Positions 14,309 through 14,882 of a DNA stretch of 14,882 nucleotides are shown piece after piece (within the stretch, counting starts at the first letter, position 1; each line of letters starts with the position of its first letter). The position numbers and the translations under genes were made by a program. Under the pieces are notes generated by a model. It made no database searches. It was not told the DNA's origin and saw only the letters and a list, made by a program, of their open reading frames with translations. This DNA is from Balneolaceae bacterium. GTDB taxonomy: Bacteria; Bacteroidota; Rhodothermia; Balneolales; Balneolaceae. Location: the NCBI GenBank assembly GCA_007123985.1, contig SLGA01000284.1:1-14882 (forward strand), given 5' to 3'.

Positions 14309-14882
14309 ATGGACAGAAAGCACTTCCTCAAAAACAGCCTGATGGCAGGCACTGCATTTGCAACCGGTACAGGAATTTCAAACGGGAAATCAAAAAAGAT
14401 AAACCCGCAGGATCTGCTGCAAAAGCACAATTTTAAGTTAAAGTACGCACCCAATTTTAATACATTTCGTGCACATGCCGGAAACGATCCCATCGATCAG
14501 ATCAAATTCATGGCAGATCTCGGTTTCAGGGGTCTTGAAGATAACGGTATGAAATCGAGGCGGGTAAGACTGCAAGAGAGAATTGGGCGGCAACTCGAAG
14601 ATTCCGGGATGACAATGGGTGTTTTTGTAGCTCATTCTATCTATTGGCACGAACCCAGCCTCACCAGCGGTGATGATGATAAACTCAATCAATTTCTTGA
14701 TGAAATCCGCGAGTCGGTGGATGTTGCCAAAAGAGTTGGCGCTAAGTGGATGACCGTTGTCCCCGGTTTTGTAAATCTCCGGCTTGATATGGATTACCAG
14801 GAGCTGCTGGTGATTGATGCCCTGAAACGTGCGGCCGAGATTTTGGAACCCCATGATCTTGTTATGGTGTTAGAGCCTCTGA
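14309..14882 (+). CDS. Sugar isomerase/epimerase-like TIM-barrel protein (3' end outside window)
   Basis: An open frame from the ATG at 14309 to the window end gives 191 visible residues of an AP-endonuclease-2-type TIM barrel (sugar phosphate isomerase/epimerase, hydroxypyruvate isomerase-like). Family members have about 280-310 residues, so roughly a third is missing. After a Tat-like leader (MDRKHFLKNSLMAGTAFATG, Arg-Lys in place of Arg-Arg), the barrel starts at KLKYAPNFNTF. It shows DQIKFMADLGFRGLEDNGM, GVFVAHS, ESVDVAKRVGAKWMTVVPG and, at the edge, LVMVLEPL, where the metal-binding Glu of this family sits. The function could be epimerase, isomerase or a lyase on 3-keto sugars; exported versions next to Gfo/Idh oxidoreductases favour the last, by inference. 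It starts 69 bases after the terminator with no SD. Confidence 0.85.
   Translation, partial: MDRKHFLKNSLMAGTAFATGTGISNGKSKKINPQDLLQKHNFKLKYAPNFNTFRAHAGNDPIDQIKFMADLGFRGLEDNGMKSRRVRLQERIGRQLEDSGMTMGVFVAHSIYWHEPSLTSGDDDKLNQFLDEIRESVDVAKRVGAKWMTVVPGFVNLRLDMDYQELLVIDALKRAAEILEPHDLVMVLEPL

Noticed and set aside
14118..14436. Open frames spanning the oxidoreductase end, the terminator and the next gene
   Set aside because: They read through a strong intrinsic terminator and are out of frame with both conserved genes.
1..14882. Mobile element, CRISPR array, tRNA or att site
   Set aside because: No terminal inverted repeats, transposase or integrase motifs, regularly spaced repeats, or tRNA-like cloverleaf segments were seen. 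The toxin-antitoxin pair is the only accessory-type element.

Overview
The window looks like chromosomal DNA of an FCB-group bacterium, most plausibly Balneolota/Rhodothermota-like. This is inferred from G-poor, CA-rich leaders without a Shine-Dalgarno (SD) sequence before most genes, a short LeuA without its regulatory domain, and an exported Gfo/Idh/MocA plus SUMF1-lipoprotein gene set. The phylum is a guess from style, not from a marker gene. No rRNA, tRNA, IS element, integrase, CRISPR array or replication origin was seen.

Region 1 (1-9291, + strand) is a branched-chain amino acid cluster: ilvB (5' end outside the window), ilvN, ilvC, a citramalate synthase (cimA), leuA, leuC, leuD, leuB. 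IlvBN and IlvC serve the valine/leucine and isoleucine branches. CimA makes (R)-citramalate from pyruvate and acetyl-CoA, and LeuCD and LeuB then process both citramalate (towards 2-oxobutyrate and isoleucine) and isopropylmalate (towards leucine). The layout therefore predicts threonine-independent isoleucine synthesis. Feedback control looks uneven. LeuA lacks the allosteric domain, IlvN has changed residues at three positions of the E. coli valine site, and only CimA keeps a complete regulatory domain.

Region 2 (about 9292-10040, +) is a compact toxin-antitoxin module: a ribbon-helix-helix antitoxin and a PIN-domain VapC toxin whose reading frames overlap by 23 bases. A pair of TTGTATTACA direct repeats, 12 bp apart and just before the antitoxin start, is a good candidate operator.

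Region 3 (10125-11123, - strand) is an aldo/keto reductase that closely resembles animal Kv-beta subunits (AKR6), convergent with the toxin. A mostly non-coding 312-bp stretch follows.

Region 4 (11436-14882, +) holds a possible 52-residue protein, a SUMF1/FGE-fold lipoprotein, a Tat-exported Gfo/Idh/MocA oxidoreductase, a strong intrinsic terminator, and the start of a sugar isomerase/epimerase-like TIM-barrel protein with a Tat-like leader (cut by the window end). This set suggests envelope or periplasmic carbohydrate chemistry, possibly oxidation-dependent glycoside cleavage. It is the least understood part of the window.
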